Positions 40,601 to 51,380 are shown, counted from the first letter of the stretch. The stretch is DNA of 64,000 bases from Paulinella micropora (GCA_019918135.1 WBZZ01004022.1:32501-96500); one strand, 5' to 3'. The notes: generated from the sequence alone by a model not told the origin. Numbers and translations are program-made.

Positions 40601-42917
40601 TGCCAAAAATTAAAACTCTGTCAAGGATTTCTTTTTATTAATTTTTTTTACATTCTTAGCGCGCCCTCCCCCCCTCCCTCTTTTCATATTCTTCTGACCT
40701 TGCGCACGGTGGCCGAGCTATGGCACTGACAGGACGCCGTCGAGCTTTAATTCAGCGTAAATTCTCTCCAACTCCTAATTCTCAGTGTCAAGTGTAAGAC
40801 TTTGTCGAGTTTTAATTCAGCGTGGACTTTTCTTGCACTTTCTTGGCGCCCCAGTCACCTTGTCCTTTCCCTTTCCCTCTTTCTCTCTTGGTTCTCAGTG
40901 CCAAGATTAAGACTTTGTCAGGGATTTTTTAATTTTTTTTTTACATTTCCTAGCGCGCCCCTGCCCTCCCTTCTCCCGCTCCCGCCCCCTTTTCATATTT
41001 TTCTGACCTTGCGCACGGTGGCCGAGCCATGGCACGGACAGGATGCCGTCGGGGTAGTGAGGCCTTTGTCTTTCTAGCACATTGACCACCGCCCATTCAT
41101 TCGCCACAGGGTCGTGCTGGAGCACGGTGCCCTGCTCCTTGAGCCCCCCCGGGCTCAGGGGGCTCAGAGGGAGGGAAGAAAGAAAGGGGGAGGGGGGGGC
41201 GCCCCCCCCCATCGGTGGGCTCCAGAAAAAAGTTTACTTATTTTTGCCCCCCGCTGAGGAGGGAGGGGATGTGCCGCGTGCTGCCCTTTCTCTCTCCCAG
41301 CTGTCTGCCGGTTTCAGGGGGGTTTGCCTTCCTAGATTTTAATCCAATCCGATTTTCTTTTGGGATGCGTTTGCACACACAAACAAGGGACGAGGAAAGG
41401 GAGGGGGAAGAAGGGGGAGGGGAGTGATTCTCCCGCCCCCCTCCCTTGCCCCTGTTCCCGTCGCCCCCCCCCCCCTTTCATTCCCCCCCGTTTGTTTCTT
41501 TGGTTGTCGGGCAAAAAAAAAAATTCCGCAGATCTTTTCATATTTTTCATATTTTTCTGACCTTGCGCACGGTGGCCGAGCCACGGCACGGACAGGACGC
41601 CGTCGGGATTGTGAGGCCCTTGTCCACCTGCTACATTGACAACCGCCCGTCCATCCGCCGCAGGGCTGCGCTGGAGCACAGTGCGCAAGATCTGTGGAAA
41701 TATCTGCTGGAATATGAAAAGTGGAAGAAAATTTTTTTTGGGATGCGTTTGTACGCGCAAACAAGGGACGAGGGGGGGGGGGTAGCAGGGGACGACGGGA
41801 ACAGAGGGAAGGGAGGGGGGCGGGGGGGGAGAATTCCCCTGCCCCTTTTTCCCCCCTTTCATTCCCCCCTGTTTGTTTCTTTGGTTGTCGGGCAAAAAAA
41901 ATTTCCGCAGATCTTTTCATATTTTTCATATTTTCCTGACCTTGCGCACGGTGGCCGAGCCATGGCATGGACAGGACGCCGTCGGGATTGTGAGCCCCCT
42001 GTCCACCTGCTACATTGACCACCGCCCGTTCATCCGCCGCAAAGCTGCGCTGGAGCACAGTGCGCAAAATGTAAAAGACTAACATTCTGTACTTTTTTTC
42101 TTTAGTAAAAGTCGGCGGGGCTGGGCCGTGTCAATATGGACAAGTGGGAAGTAATCTTTATTGGAAATGCGTACAAAAATAGATACAGCAAAAAAAAGAA
42201 ATCGCCGACAGAAAGAAAGGTTGTAGAGAGAGAGAGAGATGCCAAGATTAAAGCTTTGTCAAAAAATTTTTTATTAATTTTTTTTTGTAAATTCTTAGCG
42301 CCCCTACCCTTTCTCTTTCCCTCTCCCTTTCTTAGTTCTCAACGTTAAGTGCAAGACAGTCGAACTTTAATTCGGCGTAATTTACAATTTCTTGGCGCTC
42401 CACCGGGCCCTCTCCGCTACCCCTTCCCTCCTTTCATATTTTTCTGACATTGCGCACGGTGGCCGAGCTATGGCACGGACAATAAGCCGTCAGGGTAAGC
42501 GAGGGGCTCTTGTCCTCCTGGCACACATGACCACCGCCCATCCATTCGCCGCAGGTCGTGCTGGAGCAAGGTGCTCTGCTCTTAGTTTTCAGTGCCCGAG
42601 TGTACGACCGTCGAGCTTTAATTCAGCGCATTCTTTTTCGCACTCTCTTGGCGCCCTTACCCTCCTCCCCTCCCTCCCGTTCCCCCTTTCCCTGCTCCTT
42701 GAGCCCCCCGGGCTCAGGGGGCTCAGAGAGAGGGAAGAAAGAAAGGGGTAAGGGGGGGGGGGCGCCCCCCCCCCATCGGTAGGCTCCAAAAAAAGTTTAC
42801 TTATTTTTGCCCCCCGCTCTGAGGAGGGAAGAGGACGTGCCGCGTGCTGCTCTTTCTCTCTTCCCAGCTGCCTGTCGGTCTCTGGGAGGTTTGCCTTCCT
42901 AGATTTCAATCCAATCC
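34643..42917. repeat. dense repeat block
   Basis: 34643-35090 is duplicated at 5616-5890. About 35130-35340 holds inverse C units. From about 35540 the direct orientation resumes, with family A cores near 36097, 36522, 37166, 38637, 39246, 39724, 40720, 41028, 41581, 41960 and 42469, family E hairpins at 35786, 38090, 38199, 40265, 40403, 41138 and 42701, family I at about 41215 and 42780, and family G at 42079. No gene seen; the proline- and phenylalanine-rich ORFs are repeat translations. Confidence 0.8.
42079..42305 (+). repeat. family G repeat, copy 3, hairpin arm lost
   Basis: Same element as 1550 and 10897, but the left stem CCCCGCCGAC is replaced by a T-rich tract while the right stem GTCGGCGGGG stays. 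The structure cannot form here. Confidence 0.85.
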
Positions 42918-43065
42918 GGAATGGTTTCTGAGCCGGCTCTTTTGCTAATTTAGAATTCATTTCAGAGCCCGGGGCAGAATCTGGCTCGTGCGAGCCAGCG
43001 TCCTCCGCGTGTTCGTTATATTTTTGAACGGTCTCGGGGGCCTGGTCTCCGGCACCGGAGTCCAT
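42918..43065 (-). CDS. acidic protein N-terminus fused to family I repeat, copy 2
   Basis: ATG at 43065 (MDSGAGDQAPETVQ), about 49 acidic residues, after which the frame continues into family I (FRIGLKSRKANLPETD and onward), possibly to 42589. The natural C-terminus is unknown. The copy at 22608-22759 lacks the ATG. This copy could be expressed as an acidic peptide with a repeat-encoded tail, or be a relic. Confidence 0.4.
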
Positions 43066-45378
43066 GGCCGTTCTCCGGTTTGCGTTCCCCTGCTTTTTTT
43101 CTTTAGCCTAGCAAGCCTTAAAATAGTCTTCCCCTTTTTTTGCGTGTGTGCCTGGAGGGCCAGGGGGGAGGCAACCCTCTTGCCCTTTTCTTTGCTCTCT
43201 CCCTTTCTTTCTCCTTCCCCCGTCTGTTCCCTTTGTTGTCAGGCAAAAAAAATTCTTTCCATTCTTCATATTTTTCCTCCTAGCACGTTGACCCCCGCCC
43301 ATCCATCCTCCGCAGGGTCGTGCCCCAAGTGCAAGACCGTCGAGCTTTAATTTAGCGTATTCTTTTTTGCACTCCCTTGGCGCGCGAGCAGAGCACAGAC
43401 GGTGTCCGCCAGGGTTGTAACATAGGCTACCGCAGCAATATGACGTGGGCTGGATGCTGCGGCAGCCCGAGGGTGCCGTTGCAAGTGTCAAGTGTAATGC
43501 CTTGTCAAGCTTTAATTCAGCGTGGTCTTTTTCGTACTTTCTTGGTGCCTAACCTTGCGCACGGTGGCCGGGCCATGGCACGGACTGCACGCCGTCGGGG
43601 TAGTGAGGCCCTTGTCCTCCTAGCACATAAACCACCGCCCATCCAACCGCCGCAGGGGGCGGGGAGGGGAAACACACCCCACCCTCCCTGTACACGTTCT
43701 CAGTGCCAAGATTGAAATTTTGTCCGTAATTCTTTATTTTTTCCTGTACACCGGCGAAGCGCTCCCCTACCTTCCCCTTTCCATCCATCCGCCGCAGGGT
43801 CGTGCTGGGGCACGGTGATCCGCTCCTAGTTTTCAGTGCTAATTCAGCGTGGGCTTTTCTTACACTTTCTTGGCGCCCCACTCTCCCCTGTCCCTTCCCT
43901 CTCCCTCTTGGTTCTCAGTGCAAGGATTAAAACTTTGTCAAAAATTTTTTATTTATCTTTCTTGTACACTGGCGAAGCGCGCCCCTGCCCTCCCTTCTCC
44001 CGCTCCTACCCCCGATTCTCCGACAGTGACGGGGGGGATGCACTCCCCGCCCCCCTTCCTCTTCCTCCCTCCCTCCTTCCTTTCTATCCCCCCCGTCTGT
44101 TCCCTTTGTTGTCGCGCAAATTTTTTTCCTCTTTTCATGTTTTTCTGATCTTGCGCACAGTGACCGACCCATGGCACTGACAGGACGCCGTCGAGCTTTA
44201 ATTCAGCGTAAATTACATTTTCTTGGCGCGCTCCTGCTCCTCCTTCCCTGCCTCTCCCCTCTGCAAGGATATGCGGAAATATCTGCTGGAATATGAAAAG
44301 TGGCAAGCAACAATTTTTTTTGGAACGCGTTTGCACGCGCTCTGAGGAGGGACGAGGGGAGGGGGGGAGAAATAAGCAGAGAACAAAGGTGAGAGGGGCG
44401 ACGAAGGTGAGAGGGCGACGAAAGTGAGAGGGGCGACGAAAGTGAGAGGGGCGACGAGAGTGAGAGGGAGGGGGAGGACGTCTTCCTCACGGCGGCGTTG
44501 GCCGCGTCTGTGTGGGATTTTCTTGTTGCGCAAGCAGATTTTGGCGCCAAACTGGCGCTTACGGCTGTTTCCCCGGGAAAACTAAGACGTACTGCCTTTT
44601 TCAACTGTATCACGCACCCTACCTCCGGACGGCACAATTCGGCGCCAAATTTGGCTGGGGCCGTTCCGGAGGCTTAAGGAGCAGGGGGGAGGGGAGGGGA
44701 AGGGCGCAGAAGCTGCAAAAGAAATAAATACATGCAACGCCTCCACTAAACCCCTCCCCTCTGTTGAACCGGATGCTGCGGCAGCCTGAGAGTGCCGTTG
44801 CAAGTGTCAAGTGTAAGACTTTGTCGAGTTTTAATCCAGCGTAGACTTTTCTTGCACTTTCTTGGCGCCCTACCCCGCCCTCCCTGTACACGTTCAGTGC
44901 CAAGATTGAAATTTTGTCAGTAATTCTTTATTTTTTCTTGTACATTCTTTGCGCGCTTGACTTTGCGCACGGTGGCTGAGCTATGGCACGGATAGGACGC
45001 CGTCGTCGGGGTAAGTGAGGGACTCTTGTCCTCCTAGTTTTCAGTGCCCCCAGAGTAAGACCGTCGAGCTTTAATTCAACGTATTCTTTTTCGCACTCTC
45101 TTGGCGCGCGAGTAGAGCACAGACGGTGCCAGCCAGGGTTCTTGGCTCGGGCTACCGCAGCAACATGACGTGGACCAGTGCTGCGGCAGCCTGATGATGG
45201 GTGCCGTTGCAAATGTCAAGTGCAATGCCCCTGTCGAGCTTTAATTCAGCGTAGATTCTCTCCATCTCCTAATTCAGTGTCAGGTGTAAGGCTTTGTCGA
45301 GTTTTAATTCAGCGTGGACTTTTCTTGCACTTTCTTGGCGCCCCTGCCCTCCCTTCTCCCGCTCCTGCGCCCTTTTAA
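43066..45378 (+). repeat. repeat block with a family F unit
   Basis: Family A cores near 43572, 44169 and 44978 and a partial one at 43283. Family H at about 43390-43500 and 45110-45230. Family F at 44345-44670 with minisatellite and two GGCGCC palindromes. The unique stretch at 43085-43180 holds nothing recognisable. Confidence 0.75.
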
Positions 45379-45528
45379 AGAAAACGGACATTTCCCGAGG
45401 GTTTGCTTGCTTTCAAGGGGCACCTAGCTTTCGATGCTGAAATTGAACGGGAAGACCGGACGCTGACGAAATCGGCAGTCTTGGGGAAGAGAAGAGACAG
45501 ACATGCTTGTCGAAGTTTTGGCTTTTAA
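45379..45528 (+). pseudogene. C-terminal gene scrap, 49 aa
   Basis: A frame opened by a stop at 45376 runs to TAA at 45526 and reads like protein (PEGLLAFKGHLAFDAEIER, then VLGKRRDRHACRSFGF). No start codon; the left border is a family C/B repeat. Convergent with the MYND pseudogene. Family unknown. Confidence 0.35.
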
Positions 45529-45579
45529 TAACAAAAAAATCAAGGCGAGGTCCCCCATAAAAAAACCTATCAAACAACA

Positions 45580-46070
45580 TTAGCCCCGCCAGCCGTTGAT
45601 GCCGTCCCACAGCAGGTCTATGTCGCGCAAATAACGACGCGGCATCCAACATTCCGCCTCCTCCCGCTTGTAATCTCTGCTGGCCTTCATGGCCAGCAGC
45701 CTGCCAGCGTAGCGAAACTTGGCGCTCGCTTTCTCCCACACGACTTGCGCTGCCCCTCAAAAATACGCCGCAACGTAAGGTAGTTCTGGGTCACTCGCCA
45801 ATCCACTGCCTCTTTCAACGCAAAGTTTCGGACGGCATAACATTTGTTCTTGTGCTCTGCCCGCCAGTGCTTTTTCTGGCAGTCGCGGTCACAGTACAGG
45901 TGCAACCTACAGCGCCGGCACGCTTTCAGCGGTTGTGTTTCAGAGTCCGGGCGCCGGCACGTCGCACACGCCAGGACGTTAAGCACGGGGTCCGGCTCGA
46001 CAACAGGTGCAAGAGTTGCAATTGGCACTTGGGTAGACGCGACGTCTGCTGTCTCGGTCTTGTCCTCCAT
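45580..46070 (-). pseudogene. MYND zinc-finger protein with internal frameshifting deletion
   Basis: From ATG 46070 the protein starts MEDKTETADV and reaches a MYND-type finger (CATCRRPDS, CRRCRLHLYCDRDCQKKHW, HKNKC). After YLTLRRIFE about 35-45 codons present in the paralogue (55784-56377) are missing and the frame changes. The alternative frame then continues with VVWEKAS, RYLRDIDLLW and GINGW to TAA at 45580. MYND fingers bind proline-rich peptides and act in transcription or methyltransferase complexes. The upstream region shares a GAAATTTGTCGCC element with the other MYND gene. Confidence 0.85.
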
Positions 46071-46200
46071 TTTTGGCCAAAAGAAAGGTACAAAGACTTG
46101 CAATTCTACAATGCGGCGCCTTGGCGAAAACTCTGTTCTTTCTCTTTTTTGTTTCTGGCACGAAATTTGTCGCCAAATTTCGAGTGTGTGCATGTTTCTT

Positions 46201-46248
46201 GTATACTGGCACACTGCAGCCGTTGCGAGCTATCGTGTGCCAGTATAC
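46201..46248. repeat. perfect 14-bp inverted repeat with 20-nt loop
   Basis: GTATACTGGCACAC (46201-46214) and its exact reverse complement (46235-46248). It lies about 130 bp upstream of the MYND pseudogene start. No second copy seen. Could be an operator-like site, a hairpin or a tiny mobile-element footprint. Confidence 0.9.
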
Positions 46249-46307
46249 TTGGTTGGCCAGCGCCGCTAGCGTGAGGATCACACGCAAGGCAGGCAGGGGT
46301 AGTATAA

Positions 46308-46427
46308 CTGACGGATATCGTTTTGTAGCTGGCCTCGTCGCCCCAACCCCACGGGCGCCGAGAGGGCGACGCTGCTGGTCCGTGCAGGCCATCTGGCCGC
46401 CGCCCGATATCGCGCGAGATACCCGGG
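46308..46427 (+). pseudogene. scrap of the orphan gene at 25236
   Basis: Matches 25503-25622 with about ten differences (TGACGGATATC, GCTGCTGGTCCGTGCAGGCC, GCCGCCCGATATCGCGCGAG). Both ends are cut; it then runs into repeats. Confidence 0.85.
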
Positions 46428-48444
46428 ACAAGAGCCGCCCGCTCCGCTCCCGATTCCCGTCTGTTCCTTTTGTTGTCGAGCACATTTTCTTTCCTTTTTT
46501 CATATTTCCGCAGGTCTTGCGCACGGTGGCAGACCCATGGCACTGACAGGACGCGCTGGAATATTAAAAGTGGCAAGCAACAATTTCTTTTGGAACGCGT
46601 TTGCACGCGCTCTGAGGAAGGACGAGCGTTTGTGTGGGATTTTCTTGTTGCGCAAGTAGATTTTGGCGCCAAATTGGTGCTTACGCCTGTTTCCGCGGGA
46701 AAAAACCCCGCGGGCCTTTTACTCACACGAAAATGTTTTTCAGCCCTCTCACCTTCCCTAGAGGCAGGGAGGTGCAGAGCAAAGGGGAGCGGGACGACAA
46801 AGGTGAGAGGGGCGACGAGAGTGAGAGGGAGGGCCTTGGCTGGGTCTTCCTCACGGCGGCCCAGCCGAGCGTCTGTGTGGGATTTTCTTTTTGCGCCAGT
46901 AGCTTTTGGCGCCAAATTCGCGCTTACGGCCGTTCCCCGGGAAAGCTAAGACGTACTGCCCGGCTGGACCCTGGCGGGCGCACCCTACCTCCGGACGGCA
47001 CAATTTGGCGCCAAATTTAGCTGGGGCCGTTCCAGGGGCCTAAGGAGCAGGGGGGAGGGGAAGGGCGCAGTGGCCGAGCTATGACACGGACAGGACGCCG
47101 TCGGGACCGGCCGGGCTCTTATCCCCCTAGCACATTGACCACCGCCCATCCATTCGCTCAGGGTCGTGCTAGAGCACGGTGCCCCGAGAGTAAGGCCGTC
47201 GAGCTTTAATTCAGCGTATTCTTTTTTGCACTCTCTTGGCGCGCGAGTAGAGCACAGACGGTGCCGGCCAGGATTCATGGCTCGGGCTACCGCAGCGACA
47301 TGACGTGGGCCGGATGCTGCGGCAGCCTGAGGGTGCCGTTGCAAGTGTCAAGTGTAAGACTTTGTCGAGTTTTAATCCAGCGTAGACTTTTCTTGCACCG
47401 GCGAGGCGCCCTACTCCTCCTCCCTCTCCCTTCCCTTCTTTCCCCCTCTGTTCTCTTTGTTGTCGGGCAAAAAAAATTTTCCGCAGATCTTTTTATATTT
47501 TTCTGATCTTGCGCACGGTGGCCGAGCCATGGCACGGACAGGACGCCGTCGGAGTAGTGAGGCTTTTGTCCTCCTAGCACATTGACCACGGGGGCAGTAC
47601 CATCCGCCGCAGGGTCGTGCTGGAGCACGGTGCACAAGATCCGCGGAAATATCTGCGGAAATATGAAAATTGGAAATGAAAGATTTTTTTGGAACGCGTT
47701 TGCACGCGCAAACAAGGGACGAGGGGAGGGGGGATAGCAGGGACAAGGGGAACAGAGGGACGAGAGTGAGGGGGGGGGGGGGGGGGAAGCATACCCCCTT
47801 CTTCCTCCCTTCAACTTCCTCCCTCCTTCCCCCCTTTATTTCGTTTTCCCCGTTTGTTCCCCCCTTGTTCTCGGGCCAACATTTTTTTTCTTTTGTATAT
47901 TTTTCTGACCTTGCGCACTGGCCAAGCCGTGGCACGGACAGGACGCCGTCGGGGCCGGCCGGGGCTCTTGTCCTCCTAGCACATTAACCACGGGGGCAGT
48001 GCTATTCGCCGCAGGGTCGTGCTGGGGCACGGTGCTCCGCTCCTAGTTTTCAGTGCTCAAGTGTACGACCGTCGAGTGGGCCGGATGCTGCGACAGCCTG
48101 AGGGTGACGTTGCAAGTGTCAAGTGTAAGACTTTGTCGAGTTTTAATTCAGCGTAATTTTTCTTGCACTTTCTTGGCGCCCCCTTTCCCTTTCCTGCTCC
48201 CTCTCTTGGTTCTCAGTGCCAAGATTAAAACTTTGTCAGAGATTTTTTATTAATGCGCACGTTGGCCGAGCCATGGCACGGACAGGATGCCGTCGGGCCC
48301 GCCGGGGCTTTTGTCCTCTTAGCACATTGACCACCGCCCATTCATTCGCCGCAGGGTCGTGCTGGAGCACGGTGCCCTGCTCCTAGTTTTCAGTGCCCAA
48401 ATGTAAGACCGTCGAGCTTTAATTCAGCGCATTCTTTTTCGCAC
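46428..48444 (+). repeat. repeat block with family F units
   Basis: Family A cores near 46537, 47082, 47527, 47930 and 48270. Family F at 46620-47040 (one partial and one fuller unit). Family H at 47240-47350. C and B units elsewhere. Confidence 0.8.
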
Positions 48445-48517
48445 TGGCTCGAGGTGGACGGCCTGTACGAGGCCGGGGCCGGACACCGGCGATGGCAATT
48501 CGGAAGTGGCATTAGCT
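48445..48517 (+). pseudogene. short gene scrap
   Basis: About 24 codons of natural-looking protein (WLEVDGLYEAGAGHRRWQF) between a family C repeat and an inverse family B repeat. No start or own stop. Weak. Confidence 0.25.
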
Positions 48518-48630
48518 TTGCGCGCTTTGCCAGTGTACAAAAATAAGCGCAAGAAAAAATCCATGACAAAATCTCAGGCTTGGCACTGAGAACTAAGACA
48601 GCTAGAAAGAGCCAGGAAAGGAACAAAATT

Positions 48631-48705
48631 TTAAAGGCACACGGGCAGGTCCAGCCGGCGCCGCTGCTCGTATGACTGCAGCGGCTGGTAGGCTTGTACG
48701 GCGTT
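48631..48705 (-). pseudogene. C-terminal gene scrap, 24 aa
   Basis: Minus-strand frame from a TGA-bounded start reads NAVQAYQPLQSYEQ and ends LDLPVCL at TAA (48631). The base context around the stop (TGTGCCTTTAAAA) is also found at about 4338-4350 on the same strand. Downstream of the membrane protein gene, so possibly the true 3' end of a lost neighbour. Confidence 0.3.
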
Positions 48706-48789
48706 TCAAAAAAAGAAAAAAAAAAGCTCAGAAACGGAGTTGGGTCAAAAAGGGAGGTAGATGTTTTCATCGGGAAGCAAACCTCACTT

Positions 48790-49899
48790 TTAGGCCAGAC
48801 CGCCTTGTAGCCGCAGGTACTTGCTAACCTCCTCGGCGGCGTCACGGTCCGGCAGGATCCGGTTCAGCTCGCTCCGCACTCGCGCGGGTCTCCGGGAGCT
48901 CCAGGCAGCCGCGAGCGCCAAACACAGCAGCACGCACAGGTGAGCTCCGACGAACGCCCGTTTCCAGCCTCGTTTGTCGGGCCAGACGAAAACGCAGACA
49001 GTCAGCGTCACCAGCACCAGGCAGGCCAGCGGAGTCAGCGCCACGCGCGCCAGCCGGGGCCGCACCTCGTCGTACCAGACCTCGCGGGCGCACCAGCCAG
49101 CCAGGGGCAGTGTGTACGTTAGCAGCCAGGTCACGCGGCCCTCCTCGTCCCAGAACGCCAGCGCAAGCGACGCCAAGCACGCGAACCAGCACATTGCGTA
49201 GGTCCAGGTAAATCCCAGCGGCGCGGGCGGTGGTGGTATTGCGTGGACAACGTCGTACGCCGCCTCGGCGCGCCTGGCCTCGAGCCACCTGCCTGCTTGC
49301 CAACGCATGGCACAGCCAACAAATATGTGGTAGAGCGTGAGCGCCGACGCAGAGAGGGGCACCCAGGCATCCCGCAACTCGCGGCGGGGCCGTGTGGCCC
49401 ACAGCCAGCCGGTCGCGGTGGCCAGCGCGCACGAATGCAGCAGGAGCTGCTGCGGGCGTGTGCCTTGAGGTAGGGACGGGTCAAGTGCGTACAGGGAGGG
49501 CCAGTACAGCCCGGCGCCCTGGGCCAAGAGCAAGGACGCCGGGGGCAGCCAGCTGCGCGCGGGCTCACCGTGCAGCCCCAGCACGAGACCCCAAGCCAGT
49601 GCAAGCGCGCCCAGGATTAACAAACAGAACTCCAGCCAGTAGGACAGCTTCTGCCCGTAGTCGAGGAGGGGCGTCGGCAGTAGGAACAAATGCACCCAAG
49701 AGAACCAAAGAGTCAAGGGCTCGGTTAGGCCTAAGCTGATTTTAAATTTCTGCCAGTCGCCTCGGCCGCCTTGCAAGAAGCCTACTAAGACGACCAGTTC
49801 ATAAAACAGCGCAAAGTAGCCTAGGTACGCCAGGCACCCGACAACAAAGGCTATGCATTCCCGTGTGTCAGTCCAATTACAGCCACGCCTGGCGAGCAT
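48790..49899 (-). CDS. multi-pass membrane protein, about 369 aa
   Basis: Begins at ATG 49899 (MLARRGCNWTD) and ends at TAA 48790. At least nine hydrophobic helices are visible (for example ECIAFVVGCLAYLGYFALFY, FCLLILGALALAWGLVLGL, ALTPLACLVLVTLTVCVFVW, AHLCVLLCLALAAAW), with arginine-rich loops and a soluble C-terminus (AAEEVSKYLRLQ). Coding-like sequence continues about 45 bases upstream of this ATG and then meets a family A repeat, so the original start may have been lost. No family recognised; no transporter signature that I can name. Codon use is GC-rich, as in the neighbouring F-box gene. Confidence 0.75.
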   Translation of the reverse strand: MLARRGCNWTDTRECIAFVVGCLAYLGYFALFYELVVLVGFLQGGRGDWQKFKISLGLTEPLTLWFSWVHLFLLPTPLLDYGQKLSYWLEFCLLILGALALAWGLVLGLHGEPARSWLPPASLLLAQGAGLYWPSLYALDPSLPQGTRPQQLLLHSCALATATGWLWATRPRRELRDAWVPLSASALTLYHIFVGCAMRWQAGRWLEARRAEAAYDVVHAIPPPPAPLGFTWTYAMCWFACLASLALAFWDEEGRVTWLLTYTLPLAGWCAREVWYDEVRPRLARVALTPLACLVLVTLTVCVFVWPDKRGWKRAFVGAHLCVLLCLALAAAWSSRRPARVRSELNRILPDRDAAEEVSKYLRLQGGLA

Positions 49900-49944
49900 T
49901 GCCTGGGCCAATTCGTAAAATGGGCCGATCAGCCTTGTGCAACC

Positions 49945-50330
49945 TGCGAGAGAGAGAGAGAGGAGGGGGATAGCGGGGGACAGGGGAAACAGAGGGACGA
50001 GAGGAAGGACGAGGGGAAGCACACCCCGCCCCCTTCTTCCCCCCCCCCCCCTTCCTCTTCCTCCCTCGTTCCCCCCTCCCCCCTCCCCCCCGTCTGTTTC
50101 CTCTGTTGTCGGGCAAAACAAAGTTTTCTTTTCCTCTTTTCATATTCCCGCGGATCTTGCGCACGGTGGCCGAGCCATGGCACGGACAGGACGCCGTCGT
50201 GGGTAGTGAGGCCCTTGTCCTCCTGGCACATTGACCACCGCCCATCCATTCATTCGCCGCAGGGTCGTGCTGGGGGCACGGTGCTCCGCTCCTAGTTTTC
50301 AGTGTCCCACGGAGGGGAGGGGGGGAGCGC
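49945..50330 (+). repeat. family A repeat with GA tract
   Basis: A short GA tract, the right-end purine region, the C-rich tract and a full core at 50177, followed by a truncated family C. It separates the divergent membrane-protein and F-box genes. Confidence 0.8.
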
Positions 50331-50389
50331 CCCCTCCCCCCCCCCTTCCCCCACCGTCGCTTGTCTTTTTTCTTTGGTTCTGCACAAAC

Positions 50390-51106
50390 ATGAGTTCAGC
50401 GGAGACAAGGGGCGCGGGGGGCATGCTCTCCGAGCTGATAAGTGCTCTGCCGCCAGAATTGCTGGAGCTCATTGCCGACTGCTCACCCGCGTCCGCTGCT
50501 AGGCTGGGCTCGACCTGCCGTGGTCTGTCGGCCAAGCTCGCCCACTTACCCAGGCTGGCGCAGCAGAGGTACCTAAGCAAGTGGCATCAGGACCTGAGTG
50601 GAGCGATCGAAGAACTGGTGTTCGGGGACACCCGGGCCACGGCATCGGCATCCCCTACCACCGTGGCTTGGCTGGGCAGTCACAGCTACGCGCTCCCCTG
50701 CCTGAGCCTGCGCGCTAGGTGCCAAGACAGCTACGAAGACTTCTTGACAACTAGCCTGGAGCTCACGTTTTGTCAACCTGTTGAGACGCAAAGGGCGGAA
50801 CTAAGCTTAACACTGTTCTGTACTGACGCCGCTGGTGGGTGTGCACACTGCGGCGACTACGACGAGGAATGGGGACTGAGCCTCTTCCTGCACATCTGTC
50901 CGCCCGAACGGAGCCGCAGTGCTATTGAAGCCGCGGTTCGAGAGATCGTTTGCGTGGACGTCCAGAACAAGCTGTTGGATCTGTACCTGAGCGGAGCCAC
51001 CGTGGTGGAGCTGCGCACGCTGGCGGTCCACGAGCGTTCAGGGCTGCGGCGGAGAAGGCCCGGCGAAAAACCTTTTTGGCGCCTGTGCCCCATGTGTGCG
51101 CTGTGA
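50390..51106 (+). CDS. F-box protein, 238 aa
   Basis: ATG 50390 (MSSAETRGAGGMLSEL); a second ATG is at codon 12. The F-box-like segment lies at residues about 15-60 (LISALPPELLELIADCSPAS, ARLGSTCRGLSAKL). The rest has no LRR; it contains a cysteine cluster (CTDAAGGCAHCGDYDEEWG) and a C-terminal CPMC that might bind zinc. Such a protein could link Skp1/cullin ligases to a target through its unusual C-terminus. A decayed partial copy lies just downstream (51251-51380). Confidence 0.8.
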   Translation: MSSAETRGAGGMLSELISALPPELLELIADCSPASAARLGSTCRGLSAKLAHLPRLAQQRYLSKWHQDLSGAIEELVFGDTRATASASPTTVAWLGSHSYALPCLSLRARCQDSYEDFLTTSLELTFCQPVETQRAELSLTLFCTDAAGGCAHCGDYDEEWGLSLFLHICPPERSRSAIEAAVREIVCVDVQNKLLDLYLSGATVVELRTLAVHERSGLRRRRPGEKPFWRLCPMCAL

Positions 51107-51250
51107 ACCAGCCCGCTTGCGCGGACTGAAGTGGGGGGGGGGGGGGGCGGGGTGGGAAGGGGGGGGCGCGGGGGGCATGCCCCCCGGGGCATGGTTTCCC
51201 GGGGCATAGAAGCTCTTAAAGTTCTTTTACAATTCAATCTTATGCCGTAC
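51107..51250. repeat. G-rich tract with perfect GGGGGGCATGCCCCCC palindrome
   Basis: After the F-box stop there is a long G tract (51132-51170), then a perfect 16-bp palindrome at 51170-51185, then CCGGGGCAT twice. Related arrangements occur at about 51555-51605 (GCATGCCCCCCC; GGGGGGGTATGCCCCCC). The G runs could form quadruplexes. Confidence 0.75.
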
Positions 51251-51380
51251 AAAACCAGGACCTGAGTGAAACGATTGCAGAACTAGCGTCGGAAACGGGG
51301 GAGCAGGCAGTGTCCCGCTGCGAAAGTCCAAGCTACGCGATCCCTTGAATTGCGCATCTGCGACAGCTGTGACAGAACAG
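51251..51380 (+). pseudogene. decayed echo of the F-box gene at 50390
   Basis: CAGGACCTGAGTG, an AGAACT step and AGCTACGCG recur in the same order as in 50590-50700, with substitutions and deletions. It is an old partial tandem copy without an open frame. Confidence 0.7.

Noticed and set aside
48838..49432. 196-codon ORF antisense-frame to the membrane protein
   Set aside because: An overlapping frame made possible by high GC; the membrane-protein frame has coherent hydrophobic helices and a proper stop.
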